DNA of 64,000 bases from an uncultured Selenomonadales bacterium. Lineage in GTDB: Bacteria > Bacillota > Negativicutes > Selenomonadales > Selenomonadaceae. The stretch covers positions 62,001 through 126,000 of the forward strand of contig CAMZHX010000006.1 in the NCBI GenBank assembly GCA_947307055.1, given 5' to 3'. Positions 28,703 to 40,464 of this stretch are shown piece by piece; within the stretch, counting starts at the first letter, position 1; every line of letters begins with the position of its first letter. The translations under genes were made by a program, and so were the position numbers. The notes under the pieces were generated by a model. It had not been told where the DNA came from. It worked only from the letters and a program-made list of their open reading frames with translations, and searched no databases.

Positions 28703-28716
28703 TCTTCACCTCAATT

Positions 28717-29364
28717 TCATTGTTCCAGATCAAGTTCGGCGTACAACTGACTGATTTGCTCTTCCGTGTAATGTATTTTTTCATAGGTGTCCGAAAAAAT
28801 AACTTTGATACTTGCCAAACGCCCCGCAAGACGCTGTTCTTTCCGAAGCTCGCGTCCCGTAATGAACAGATATTCAAACATTCTGTCACCGAAAAACCAA
28901 AAGAATACAATAAAAATTTCGCGCGGTACTTCGTCAAGAGAAACTGTCAACCACAAAAGTAATCCGCTAATGATTACCCCGATGAGCATAAAAATAAACA
29001 TTTTGAATTCTTGATCCTGTTCCTTTTCGACAAGACCGAGCCTGTAAAAAAAATCATCACGAATAATTTCCTTGATAATTTTTTTCTCGTCTGCCGATAA
29101 GCAATCCCCAATGATATTCAAAACGAGAGGACATTCATCGGGAATTGGTCCGGCGGCGTCTTGGAGAAAATCTACAAAGTCCGGATTCAAACTTTCTTGG
29201 TCCTTTGCGCTGTATGTGTTGATTATGTCGTTGTAATTGGAAATACAACAATGTACCGTTGCAATTCCGTTCTCAATATAATCACGTTTTATGCGCGAAT
29301 CTATCCGGCTTCTTTTTCGCTCAAATAATCGAATAAAATTGCGTTTCTTCATATTGCTCCTCAT
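28717..29364 (-). CDS. Hypothetical membrane protein between two esterase genes
   Basis: Two TM segments FKMFIFMLIGVIISGLLLWLTVSL and REIFIVFFWFFGDRMFEYLF. Confidence 0.6.
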   Translation of the reverse strand: MRSNMKKRNFIRLFERKRSRIDSRIKRDYIENGIATVHCCISNYNDIINTYSAKDQESLNPDFVDFLQDAAGPIPDECPLVLNIIGDCLSADEKKIIKEIIRDDFFYRLGLVEKEQDQEFKMFIFMLIGVIISGLLLWLTVSLDEVPREIFIVFFWFFGDRMFEYLFITGRELRKEQRLAGRLASIKVIFSDTYEKIHYTEEQISQLYAELDLEQ

Positions 29365-29421
29365 TTCGCCGCAAGTGAAAGGCAGAGAGCCTCAACTCCC
29401 TGCCCGCAACTTGCTTACGGC

Positions 29422-30990
29422 TTAAAGCATGTAATATTTTGTAAGTGAGTATGTTCTGTCCCAATCGACGATTTTTCTGGCGGATTCTTTTTCGGGGTGA
29501 ATGTCGAATTCGTCTAAAACCATAACTTGCTTGTTCTCGGTGTCGTAGAGCGGCCAATTTTTTTCCTTGCCGTCGGGGGAAATGTTCGCGCTAAGTGACG
29601 GATTGCCGGTCTTGGCGAACTGAATCCACATTTTGCGCATGGTCTTGCAGAAGGTCGCGTCGAATTCTCTGCCCGTGTCGCCGCTCATATCCGAATGATT
29701 GAAAACAACCGCAAGTTCTATCGCGTGTCCGCATTTCATAATCGGCAACGAGGATTCGGGCGTGAAGTAATAGGCGTAAGATTTGCCGCCGCCCTTAGTC
29801 AGACTCTCCGCCAATTTGATAACCGGCCCATTAAACCAAATCTGACTAAACAGACGGCTGTCGCGTTCCCAATCTTCGCATTCCATGTCGTTCCAGAAAC
29901 TTTCGGCAAGTTTTTTCTCCGCGTCGGTGAATTGGGCAAATTTTTTCGCCTTGCGGTCAGCCGCCCACGTATTCCAACCTTCCAAACCGAAACTGTACAC
30001 GAAGAAATTCATTTCGTCTTTGTTGCAACCGATAAGAAAATCAATGTCCTTCGCCGCGCCGTTTGCATAAGCCTCGAAAGTATCCAACGGCAAATATTTT
30101 CCGTCACGTTCAGGAAATTGGCGCATGAAGAGTACTGATGATGCTTCAAAAACTTTTTGAGCGTCGACCTTGAGCAAATCGGCGACGGTCTTGCAACCAA
30201 GCACTCCCAACAATTCATTCGTGCAAGCGATACATTGTTCCGAAGACCTCGTTTGATTGGGCGCGCCGCTTTGAGCAATGACGCGTTTAAAATATTTTTG
30301 CGAGCCTTTGATTAACGGCAACAGGGTACAACTTCCCGCGCCTGCCGATTCGCCGAAGATTGTCACATTGTCAGGGTCGCCGCCGAAATTGGTAATGTTC
30401 TCGTGAACCCATTTCAAAGCCGCAATTTGGTCGAGCAAGCCTAAATTCTGCGCGTCGGGATAGTCTTTGCCGTCCGACAGGTGCGACAGGTGTAAAAATC
30501 CGAAGACGCCGAGCCTGTACGCGATTGTAACGACGATAACATCAGGATTTTCTTTAACGAAATTGTGACAATCGAACATCGGGTCGACCGTTCCGCCCGC
30601 TTCAAATGCTCCGCCGTGAATCCACACCATAACGGGTTTTGGTTGCGCAGGCGTATCGTCCGCCTTCCATACGTTCAGATACAAACAATTTTCATCTTGA
30701 TAGAAAAGGGAGCCAATCTCGAAGTCTTCGTTCCCGTAGGCACTTTTCGCGTTGTGATACGCCTCATAAACGCCGTCATCGGGAATAACATCCACCGGAG
30801 CTTTCCAGCGCAAATTTCCGACGGGTTGTTTGCCGACAAACGGAATGCCCCTGTAAGCAATGATATTTTCCGTCTTCTTGCCGACAAAGGTGCCGTTTAC
30901 GCATTTGACCGCCAGCGACTTGTCAAAATTGCCGTCGGTAATCTTGTGATTTTCGCCGTATTGCGCTCTCAGTAGTGCTTTTACGTCCAT
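29422..30990 (-). CDS. Carboxylesterase type B
   Basis: Intact VTIFGESAGAGSCTLLP and CGHAIELAVVF; YRGIPFVGKQPVGNLRWKAP. Confidence 0.92.
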   Translation of the reverse strand: MDVKALLRAQYGENHKITDGNFDKSLAVKCVNGTFVGKKTENIIAYRGIPFVGKQPVGNLRWKAPVDVIPDDGVYEAYHNAKSAYGNEDFEIGSLFYQDENCLYLNVWKADDTPAQPKPVMVWIHGGAFEAGGTVDPMFDCHNFVKENPDVIVVTIAYRLGVFGFLHLSHLSDGKDYPDAQNLGLLDQIAALKWVHENITNFGGDPDNVTIFGESAGAGSCTLLPLIKGSQKYFKRVIAQSGAPNQTRSSEQCIACTNELLGVLGCKTVADLLKVDAQKVFEASSVLFMRQFPERDGKYLPLDTFEAYANGAAKDIDFLIGCNKDEMNFFVYSFGLEGWNTWAADRKAKKFAQFTDAEKKLAESFWNDMECEDWERDSRLFSQIWFNGPVIKLAESLTKGGGKSYAYYFTPESSLPIMKCGHAIELAVVFNHSDMSGDTGREFDATFCKTMRKMWIQFAKTGNPSLSANISPDGKEKNWPLYDTENKQVMVLDEFDIHPEKESARKIVDWDRTYSLTKYYML

Positions 30991-30996
30991 AATACC

Positions 30997-32661
30997 TCAT
31001 ACTCCATAAACTTTTTTGCCTTCAAAGTAAGTCGCCGCAGGTTTTGCAGTATGAATTTCTGTAACCGGACAAGTCAAAATATCTTTTGTCACAAGCAGGA
31101 AGTCGGCATATTTGCCGGTTTTGATACTGCCGCGTTCGTTTTCAAGGAACATTTGCTTTGCGACGTTGATTGTAAGGGCTGTGATAGCCTGTTCGCGAGT
31201 AATCAGCTCTTCAGGCCACCAAGCTTTTCCGATTTCCATGTAACATTGCCCGGTAACTGCAATTTCAATAATGCCGAACGGGTCGTCGGGACTGCCGCTC
31301 AATGCGGGGAAATCCGAGTGCGAAGTCACATTAACGCCGTTATCGAAGAACGATTTCATAGGATAACTTTTGTCGCCCATGCCTTCGGGAACCATTTCGG
31401 GCAAAACTTTTTGAACTTCGTCGTCTTGATGATGCCAAAGCATTCCTTCGGTCACGTAAATATTATGGTCCGCCATTCGCTTATAATCCGGCTGAAAAAC
31501 TTGGTGAACATGCACAAGAGTGTTGCGAAGTTCATTTTTTCCGCCGTTGACATATGCATTGACGGCACGATTGACCGCTTTGTTGCCCATCGTGTGAATA
31601 TGCATGCTCAAGCCTTTTTCGTTAGATTTTCGCGTGATGTAGGTGACTTCATCTTCCGACCAGTTAGCGATTCCTTGCTTGCCGCCGGGATACAGCGGTT
31701 CAACAAATCCGGTGCCGCTCTCAACAGTTCCGTCCATGAAAAGTTTAACCCAGTTGGTTTTCACGTGCTCGGAAGAATATTTTTGAACGTCAAGTGCTTT
31801 TTCCAAGTTTTTATCAATATCCATCCAACTTTCAAGCTCATAACTCAAGCCCAAGACGAAATGCAGGTCTCCAGCCTTATCTCTTTGTTGCGCGGCTTTA
31901 AAATAGCTTTCGTTGAAGAAATAATTGCCCCAGCCGTCAATGTACATCGTGTAGCCTTCCGATAACAGATGATTTTCAATGTCGAGCAGAGTTTTTTCGG
32001 CTAAATTGACGGAAAAGAGGTTGTCATTATCCAAGAAAGAGCGCGTGTAAGTGCCTGCCTGTTCCTTAAGAAAACCGGTCGGGGTGCCGTCGTCGCCCAT
32101 GACGATTTCGCCGCCGCGAATGTCGTTGCCTTTTTTGAGAACAGTGCCGTCCGCCGCCATAATGCCCGCTTTGACAAGCGCAAGAGTGTTCGTCAAGCCT
32201 TTGTGACCTTCCTCGTCGGCAAAGTACATGGGAATATCGCTACAAATTTTATCCAAATCTTGACGAGTAGGCATATTTTTTTCAAAGAGCAGGACTTCCC
32301 AGCCGAAACCGAAAATAGCCGTTGCGCCGGTTTCCTTTGCCTTTTTAACCGTAGCGGGCACCGTTTCCGCCAAAAATTTTTCCGGAGTGATTTCTCTGTC
32401 AATCGCCATTCCAACTTTCGGAATGCCGTGACCGATTGAATAATGCGCGTGACCATTGCCGCAAGTGGGCATTACAAGCCCTTTGCCGCTGTAATCGATA
32501 ATTTCAGTTTTGCCCTTGTCGATAAAGGCTTCGACGCCTTTTTTGTCGCCGACATAAATAAATTTGCCGTCCTTAACCGCGAACGCCTCGACAATTTCGT
32601 TATTGCCTTCGGAAGTAAAAATTTTTCCGTAAACAACAAGGTCTGCTAAGCTTTTTTCCAT
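30997..32661 (-). CDS. Amidohydrolase family 3 (YtcJ-like)
   Basis: DYSGKGLVMPTCGNGHAHY; GKYADFLLVTKDILT. Confidence 0.88.
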   Translation of the reverse strand: MEKSLADLVVYGKIFTSEGNNEIVEAFAVKDGKFIYVGDKKGVEAFIDKGKTEIIDYSGKGLVMPTCGNGHAHYSIGHGIPKVGMAIDREITPEKFLAETVPATVKKAKETGATAIFGFGWEVLLFEKNMPTRQDLDKICSDIPMYFADEEGHKGLTNTLALVKAGIMAADGTVLKKGNDIRGGEIVMGDDGTPTGFLKEQAGTYTRSFLDNDNLFSVNLAEKTLLDIENHLLSEGYTMYIDGWGNYFFNESYFKAAQQRDKAGDLHFVLGLSYELESWMDIDKNLEKALDVQKYSSEHVKTNWVKLFMDGTVESGTGFVEPLYPGGKQGIANWSEDEVTYITRKSNEKGLSMHIHTMGNKAVNRAVNAYVNGGKNELRNTLVHVHQVFQPDYKRMADHNIYVTEGMLWHHQDDEVQKVLPEMVPEGMGDKSYPMKSFFDNGVNVTSHSDFPALSGSPDDPFGIIEIAVTGQCYMEIGKAWWPEELITREQAITALTINVAKQMFLENERGSIKTGKYADFLLVTKDILTCPVTEIHTAKPAATYFEGKKVYGV

Positions 32662-32676
32662 AATTTAATCATCCTG

Positions 32677-33735
32677 TTATATTTTGCGGGTGTAAACCCA
32701 TTCGCCGCCAATCATTGTGCGCAAAACTTTCGCGTCGGTGATTTTTTCAGGCTCGCAAGCTGTTATATCCGAATCAAGAACGACAATATCAGCTTTTTTG
32801 CCGACGGTTATGCTTCCTAGCATGTTTTCGCATTTAAATTGGTACGCGCCGTTCAAAGTCGCCGCTTTAATCATCTGCTCGACCGTAACGCGCTCCGACG
32901 GATACAACAAAGTCTCCGGTTCGCCTGGAATCTGACGCAGAACCGCAAATTGAATGCTCTCAAGCGGATTTGGAATCTGTGTGACGGGATAATCGCTCGC
33001 TTGAGTGACGACAACGCCCTTGTCAAAGAAACTTTTCAGCGGGTATTGCTTTGCAGCGCGTTCCTCGCCGACAAATGAGGCAGTCATAGTATAGGTTGCG
33101 TCCTCTTTCAAGAACCAATAGGGATTTGCCACTGCCACAACGCCTAATTTCGCCATGCGCTCAATGTCAGACGGCTTCACAATCTGCAAATGAGTTAGTG
33201 CGGCGCGATTTTCGGGTTTTGTATGCGCTTTTTCCATTGCATTCAACGCAAAATTGATTGCGCCGTCGCCGATTGTGTGAATGTGCATGAGAATATCCAT
33301 TTCGTTGGATTTTTTTATTGTGGCGCTCAAAGTTTCCAAGTCAAAGCGCAACATTCCGCGATAACCGTCGTTGCTGTCGCTGTATGGCTCGATAAGATAC
33401 GCCGTCCTGCTTTCGATAACGCCGTCAAGCAAAATTTTTATATTATCCACAGCGAAACGGTCGCCTTTGAACTTTTCACGGCACTTTATCGCATTTTCCA
33501 CGTCCGCGAGCGGATTTTTATCGACAAACACTTGATAACCGCCGTGCACGCGAAGTTTCAATTTATTTTCGGCGTCAAGCTGATGATAAGCTTCCATTAC
33601 GTTTTCCGAGCCGTAATCATAGTTCACCATAGGGTCGAAAGTCGCAGTTATGCCGAGTTCAAGGAATAATTTTTGATAGGCCAAAAGAGCTTTCTTGTAT
33701 TCCTCAACCGTGAAGTGATAAAGTGGATATATAAT
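32677..33735 (-). pseudogene. 5'-truncated amidohydrolase family 3 (YtcJ-like)
   Basis: Homology to the neighbouring YtcJ-like gene starts only at about HFTVEEYKKALLAYQ; the metal-binding N-terminus (GxxHxH region) is missing; alien sequence upstream. Confidence 0.75.
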
Positions 33736-33775
33736 GAAAAAGTGGACACAAAAAAAGACGTATATTAGTGGACAC

Positions 33776-34174
33776 CCCGCCGCGTCGATTAACACTTTCG
33801 GCGAGGCTTACGAGATTATTCAGGCTGTCGACATGGATAACGTCGGCATAACGCTTGACTGTTTCCATTTCCACGGCATGGACTCGAAAATCAGCGACTT
33901 AGCACAAGCTGACGGCAAGAAAATTTTCATAGTGCACCTTAACGACACGGAAGATTTTCCGATTGGCGCATTGCTCGACGAAGATAGACTTTGGCCGGGC
34001 ACCGGTTGCATTAACCTTGACGAAATTTTCCAGACGCTCAAGAAAATCGGCTGGGCGCAGGACGTTGTTTCGCTGGAACTTTTCCGCCCCGAATATTATC
34101 GCATGAACCCCAACGACGTTTACAGAATCGGCAAAGAGCACGCCGACGCCGTTATCAAAAGGAATTTCGGTTAA
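33776..34174 (+). pseudogene. 5'-truncated sugar phosphate isomerase/epimerase (xylose isomerase-like TIM barrel)
   Basis: NTFGEAYEIIQAVDMDNVGITLDCFHFHGMDSKISDL...IFIVHLNDTEDFPIG: only the C-terminal half of the TIM barrel. Confidence 0.75.
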
Positions 34175-34195
34175 TTGAAGTCAGGAGGCAAAATT

Positions 34196-35203
34196 ATGCT
34201 TAACGTAGGAGTAATTGGTTGCGGCGGTATGGGTCGCGACCACATCAAAAGAATCACCGAACGCACTCAGGGCGCACAGGTCGTCGCGGTTGCCGATATG
34301 GTCGAAGCTCTGGCGCAAAAAGGTCAAGCCATCGCCGGCGAAGGTTGCAAAATTTACAGCGACGGCAAAGACTTAATTAATGATCCCAACGTCGAGGCGA
34401 TTTTCATCGTTAGCCCCGGCTTTGCACATAAAGAAAGCTTGCTCGAAGCCATTAAGGCCGGCAAGCGTATCTTCTGCGAGAAACCGCTTTGCACCACTGC
34501 GGCGGATTGTTTGGAAGTTATCGACGCCGAAATTAAATCCGGCAAACATTTGATTCAGCTCGGTTTCATGCGCCGCTACGACAAAGGTTATCGCCAAGTT
34601 AAAGCAGCTATTCAATCGGGCGAATATGGCGAACCGCTCATGGTTCATTGCACGCATAGAAATCCCGTCGTGCCCGACAGCTACACCACTCGCATGGCAG
34701 TAGATGATACCGCAATTCACGAGATTGACGTTATTCACTGGCTCGTTAACGACGATTTTGTCAGCGCACAAGTTCTTTTCCCGCGCAAGACCAAATACGC
34801 CGCAGACCACCTCTACGACCCGCAAATTATGTTACTGCGCACGAAGAACGGCATTTGCGTCGACGACGAAGTTTTTGTCAACTGCAAATTTGGCTACGAC
34901 ATTAACTGCGAAGTTGTCTGCGAAGACGGCGCGATTAAAATGCCGCAACCTTTGTATCCGAGCTATCGCAAAGGCGCGCAGGTCGCCACGACCATTGACA
35001 CTGATTGCTTTGTCCGCTTCCACGACGCTTATGACGAGGAAGTTCAAGACTGGGTTAATGAGGCTGCCAAAGGCGTAGTCAGCGGTCCAAATGCTTGGGA
35101 CGGCTACCTTGCCGCGATAACTGCCGATGCTCTCGTCAAAGCTCAAGAGACCGGCGAAGTCGTTCCCATCACAATGAAAGATCGTCCCGACTTCTACAAA
35201 TGA
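34196..35203 (+). CDS. Gfo/Idh/MocA-family oxidoreductase (inositol 2-dehydrogenase-like)
   Basis: MLNVGVIGCGGMGRDHIKRITERTQGAQVVAVADM; IFCEKPLCTTAADCLEV. Confidence 0.92.
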   Translation: MLNVGVIGCGGMGRDHIKRITERTQGAQVVAVADMVEALAQKGQAIAGEGCKIYSDGKDLINDPNVEAIFIVSPGFAHKESLLEAIKAGKRIFCEKPLCTTAADCLEVIDAEIKSGKHLIQLGFMRRYDKGYRQVKAAIQSGEYGEPLMVHCTHRNPVVPDSYTTRMAVDDTAIHEIDVIHWLVNDDFVSAQVLFPRKTKYAADHLYDPQIMLLRTKNGICVDDEVFVNCKFGYDINCEVVCEDGAIKMPQPLYPSYRKGAQVATTIDTDCFVRFHDAYDEEVQDWVNEAAKGVVSGPNAWDGYLAAITADALVKAQETGEVVPITMKDRPDFYK

Positions 35204-35242
35204 TTCGCAACCAAAGACCCTAATCCAACAAATATTTAAAAT

Positions 35243-35276
35243 CGGCTCGCCTTGTAAGTGAGCCGCTCTTTTTTTA
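35243..35276 (+). terminator. Rho-independent terminator
   Basis: cggctc-gccttgtaagt-gagccg followed by ctcttttttt. Confidence 0.7.
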
Positions 35277-35403
35277 CCGGCTCCACAACAGGTCGGCTTA
35301 AATCCCATGATTGAAAACTTATTGAATAGCTCCAAAAAACGAATTGATTCAATTTGCGAAGTCTCTTAGAATAAGCATGATTGGAAAAAGGGAGGCATTT
35401 AGC

Positions 35404-35697
35404 ATGATGAGTTTCGGCAAGCCTGGCAAAGAAAACGGCGTTTTTCTGTGGGCGAAGACGTACGAGGACGGCAAAGAAATTTTCAAGCGTGCGATTGAAC
35501 TGGGTATTAACTACTTCGACACGGCAAACGTCTATCAAATGGGCACGAGCGAGGAAATCACCGGTCGCTACATCAAGGACTTTGGGCTTGACCGCGATGA
35601 AATTGTCGTGGCGACGAAGGTCAACTTTGAAATGCGTCCCGGTCGTCCGAACGGCGGCGGTACTTCCCGCAAAAACGTCATGGCGGAGATTGACTAA
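35404..35697 (+). pseudogene. 3'-truncated aldo/keto reductase
   Basis: MMSFGKPGKENGVFLWAKTYEDGKEIFKRAIELGINYFDTANVYQMGTSEEITGRYIKDFGLDRDEIVVATKVNFEM...MAEID*; stops at about one third of the usual length. Confidence 0.8.
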
Positions 35698-35702
35698 AGA
35701 AC

Positions 35703-35876
35703 CCGCCAAAAATTTCTTTCGGCGTGAAATATCTTCCGCTCATGCGCGAGGGCAAGCAGCTTTACAGGAAGTATTACGCATTTTGGCGCGCCGATACCCT
35801 CAAGAATTATATCGAGGAGTTCGCTCAAATTTTACGTCCGCTTTTTCCCGAAGAACAAAAGGAGGTCATCTCATGA
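35703..35876 (+). pseudogene. C-terminal remnant of an unidentified protein, translationally overlapping the next gene
   Basis: NPPKISFGVKYLPLMREGKQLYRKYYAFWRADTLKNYIEEFAQILRPLFPEEQKEVIS*; TGA overlaps the SDR ATG (ATGA). Confidence 0.5.
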
Positions 35877-36706
35877 AGGAAGTTGTAGTATTGGTCGGCA
35901 CTGGTTCAATCGGTCAAGCAATCGCTCGCAGAGTCGGCGCGGGCAAACACGTCGTGCTTGGCGATTTGAAAATTGAGGCGGCACAGGTGGCGGCAAAAAT
36001 TTTTGAAGGCGCAGGATTTGAGACTTCGGCAATCGCCGTTGACATTTCAAACCGCGAATCAATTTTGAAACTTGCCCTTCACGCTCAAAAATTCGGCGCG
36101 GTGAAAAATTTAATTTGCGCGGCGGGAGTAAGTCCCTCTCAAGCACCAGTCGAAAAAATTTTGCAAGTCGACTTGTACGGCACAGCGGTTTTGCTTGAAG
36201 AATTCGGCAAAATAATTGCACAAGGCGGTTCGGGCGTAATAATTTCTTCGCAAAGCGGGCACAGACTAGGAGCCTTGACGGAGGAACAAAATTTTCAGTT
36301 GGCAACAACGCCGACCGAAGAACTTTTGAACTTGCCGTTCCTCAAGGCGATAACCGACACTCTCAAGGCTTACCAATATTCCAAGCGGTGCAATGTTTTG
36401 CGCGTAGCCGGTCAAGCGACGTCGTGGGGTAAACGCGGCGCGACGATTAACTCAATCAGTCCGGGCATAATCATTACGCCACTTGCTGCCGACGAACTCA
36501 AAGGACCTCGTGGCGAAGGTTATCGCAAAATGTTGGAGGCGTCGCCCGCAAAAAGAGCCGGTACCCCCGATGAAGTCGGCGACCTTGCAGAATTTTTAAT
36601 GAGCAGTCGCGGACGATTTATCAGCGGCGCAGATTTCCTAATCGACGGCGGTACTACCGCTTCTTATTGGTTCGGCGATTTGCAATATCTCAAGCGAACT
36701 CATTAA
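35873..36706 (+). CDS. SDR-family oxidoreductase
   Basis: VLVGTGSIGQAIARRV, NSISPGIIITPL, FISGADFLIDGGTTASYW; ggaggtc RBS. Confidence 0.85.
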   Translation: MKEVVVLVGTGSIGQAIARRVGAGKHVVLGDLKIEAAQVAAKIFEGAGFETSAIAVDISNRESILKLALHAQKFGAVKNLICAAGVSPSQAPVEKILQVDLYGTAVLLEEFGKIIAQGGSGVIISSQSGHRLGALTEEQNFQLATTPTEELLNLPFLKAITDTLKAYQYSKRCNVLRVAGQATSWGKRGATINSISPGIIITPLAADELKGPRGEGYRKMLEASPAKRAGTPDEVGDLAEFLMSSRGRFISGADFLIDGGTTASYWFGDLQYLKRTH

Positions 36707-36872
36707 GCTTTCAAAGCTTTTGCAAGCTCACTTTGCGCTTGCGGGTAAAATCTTTTTGTGGCTCGGCGACGTACTGTTCTTTATCATTTGTTAAGCAAAA
36801 AATTTTTCCGTGCGAATCAAAAAGCCGAGAGCGTTTAAGCTCCCGACTTCTTTTTTTGCTTAGAAAATGATT

Positions 36873-37598
36873 TTAGAAGAGACCAGAACATTTAGCGACA
36901 AAGTAAGCTAACGCGCCGCCGCAAAGAGGACCAGCAATCGGTACCCAAGCATAGCCCCAATCGGAGCCGCCTTTGCCAGCAATGGGCAGAATGAAATGAG
37001 CAATGCGCGGACCCAAGTCACGAGCCGGATTCATAGCGTAGCCGGTGGGGCCACCGAGCGATAAGCCCAGAGCGATAATCAAAATGCCGACCATGTAAGG
37101 ACCATAGCCCGGAACGAGTTGACCGACCGGTTCGCCGAAAATCATCCAGATAACGAACATAAGGAAGAATGTCGCGATAGTTTCGCAGATGAAGTTCGCG
37201 CCGGGACTGCGGATAGCGGGACCCGTTGCAAAGACGCCGAGTTTAGCGGCAGGGTCTTCAGTTTTCTCCCAGTGCGGCAGGTATGCAAGCCAGACGATAG
37301 CCGCGCCTAAAATCGCGCCGACAAGTTGCGCGGCGGAAGTCGCTAAGAATTGCGCGGGCGTGTAAATGCCGACCATAGTTTTGGCGAGCGTGACGGCGGG
37401 ATTCAAATCGCCTTGAGGAGCACCGAGCGTCGTAGCGGTGAAGACGCCCAATGTAACTGCGAATCCCCAGCCGAGAGCTATGCAGACCCAGCCGCCGCCT
37501 TGTCCTTTCGAGTTCGTTAAAGTCATGTTCGCGCAAACGCCGCAACCAAAGACAATCAGAACCATTGTTCCCATAAATTCGCCAAATAAATTATCCAT
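36873..37598 (-). CDS. glpF: Glycerol uptake facilitator (MIP/aquaporin family)
   Basis: GEFMGTMVLIVFGCGVCAN; DLNPAVTLA (NPA); AMNPARDLGPRIAHF (NPA). Confidence 0.95.
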   Translation of the reverse strand: MDNLFGEFMGTMVLIVFGCGVCANMTLTNSKGQGGGWVCIALGWGFAVTLGVFTATTLGAPQGDLNPAVTLAKTMVGIYTPAQFLATSAAQLVGAILGAAIVWLAYLPHWEKTEDPAAKLGVFATGPAIRSPGANFICETIATFFLMFVIWMIFGEPVGQLVPGYGPYMVGILIIALGLSLGGPTGYAMNPARDLGPRIAHFILPIAGKGGSDWGYAWVPIAGPLCGGALAYFVAKCSGLF

Positions 37599-37616
37599 GA
37601 ATAATTCCTCCTTGTT

Positions 37617-37687
37617 AAGGGAAAAGGGAGATGGGAAAAGGGAAAAGTCTTATCCCTACTTCTCCCTTCTCCCATTTCCCTTACCCC

Positions 37688-37688
<1 letters not shown>
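37617..37688. repeat. Heptanucleotide-periodic imperfect palindrome (GGGAAAA-type) between glpF and glpK
   Basis: aagggaaaagggagatgggaaaagggaaaag / ccctacttctcccttctcccatttcccttacccctt. Confidence 0.8.
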
Positions 37689-39247
<1,559 letters not shown>

Positions 39248-39261
39248 TTACTATCGCCTCC

Positions 39262-40464
39262 TTAAGCATAAGCCAAAGCTAAAATCTCAATCGGGTGGCA
39301 GGGCTTAATGTCGGTGCCGTGATGAATCTGCATTCGACAAGTCCCGCAATCTGAAATGACTTTATCAAAATCCTTCTGCTTAACGCGCTCGAAAAGTTTC
39401 GCGCCAATCTTCATGGAGATTTCGTATTTATCTTTGCGAAAACCGTAATTGCCCGAAATGCCGCAACAACCCGCGTCCGCCGTCTGAACTTTAACGCCAG
39501 CTTCTTCCAAAATATCAACGGCGGGAAGTCCGATAGCTTGCGACTTCAAATGACATGGCACGTGATATAAACACTTTTGATTAAGTGGCTTTAAATTTTC
39601 ATTGAACTCGCCGCGCTCCTGCAATATTTCTAAGAATTCAAACGCGTCGTAAACATTCTGCGCGGCCTCGTGAAATTTATCTTCGCCAAAAAGTTCGTGA
39701 TACTCTTCCTTGAGCATGAGCGAACAACTTGTGCAAGGCGTCACGACAGGAATCCCTTTCTTTTTCCAATCGAGAATTCTCGCGACGTTGTTATCAGCAT
39801 GTTGCCGAGCCTCGTCCAAATAGCCCGTCACGACTAGCGGCGACCCACAACAATTAAAGCCCTTATCAATCAAAACTTCGTAGCCGTTGGCGTTCATGAC
39901 TTTTATAAAAGCCTCGCCGACTTGCGGTTCATTGTCGTTTACAAAACAGCCCGTGAACATTACAATTTTTTTGCCGGTCGCAGTCTGCTTGATGTGATTG
40001 AATTTATCTTTAAAAGCTGTCGTAGCGTAGGCGGGCATATTGCGTTCGCCGGCGAGTCCGAGCTTGTTGAAAATGCCCAGAGCTTTGCCGAAACTCATTC
40101 CGACATTCGAGAAGGTCGCGCCGAAAGGAATTTTGCGAATCAAATTGGCCATGCGCTCGCCGTGAGCTATCATATCTTCAACTTGCGTGTGCGGGTGAGT
40201 TTTGTAATAATCTGCGCGGCGGAGCATGTTGAGAGTCGAGACGGCCACGCCCGAAGGACAAGCCCTATCGCAACTCTTGCAGTTGGAGCAGAATTCTAAA
40301 CTGGTTTCGATGTCCTCTTGCGAAAAGTGCATACGACCATGCGCGGGGCCGACGAGCTTTGGGCCGCGATAGTCTTTGATAGCCGCCATAACGGGACAAT
40401 TCGCCATGCAACTCGTGCACGACAGGCAACGGTCGCCGGTGAAAATTGCTTTGGTGTCGCTCAT
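39262..40464 (-). CDS. glpC: Anaerobic glycerol-3-phosphate dehydrogenase subunit C
   Basis: Two CxxCxxCxxxC Fe-S motifs (CLSCTSCMANCP, CSNCKSCDRACP); two CCG domains. Confidence 0.93.
   Translation of the reverse strand: MSDTKAIFTGDRCLSCTSCMANCPVMAAIKDYRGPKLVGPAHGRMHFSQEDIETSLEFCSNCKSCDRACPSGVAVSTLNMLRRADYYKTHPHTQVEDMIAHGERMANLIRKIPFGATFSNVGMSFGKALGIFNKLGLAGERNMPAYATTAFKDKFNHIKQTATGKKIVMFTGCFVNDNEPQVGEAFIKVMNANGYEVLIDKGFNCCGSPLVVTGYLDEARQHADNNVARILDWKKKGIPVVTPCTSCSLMLKEEYHELFGEDKFHEAAQNVYDAFEFLEILQERGEFNENLKPLNQKCLYHVPCHLKSQAIGLPAVDILEEAGVKVQTADAGCCGISGNYGFRKDKYEISMKIGAKLFERVKQKDFDKVISDCGTCRMQIHHGTDIKPCHPIEILALAYA

Noticed and set aside
31051-31965. 304-aa plus-strand ORF opposite the amidohydrolase
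   Set aside because: Antisense shadow of the YtcJ-like gene.
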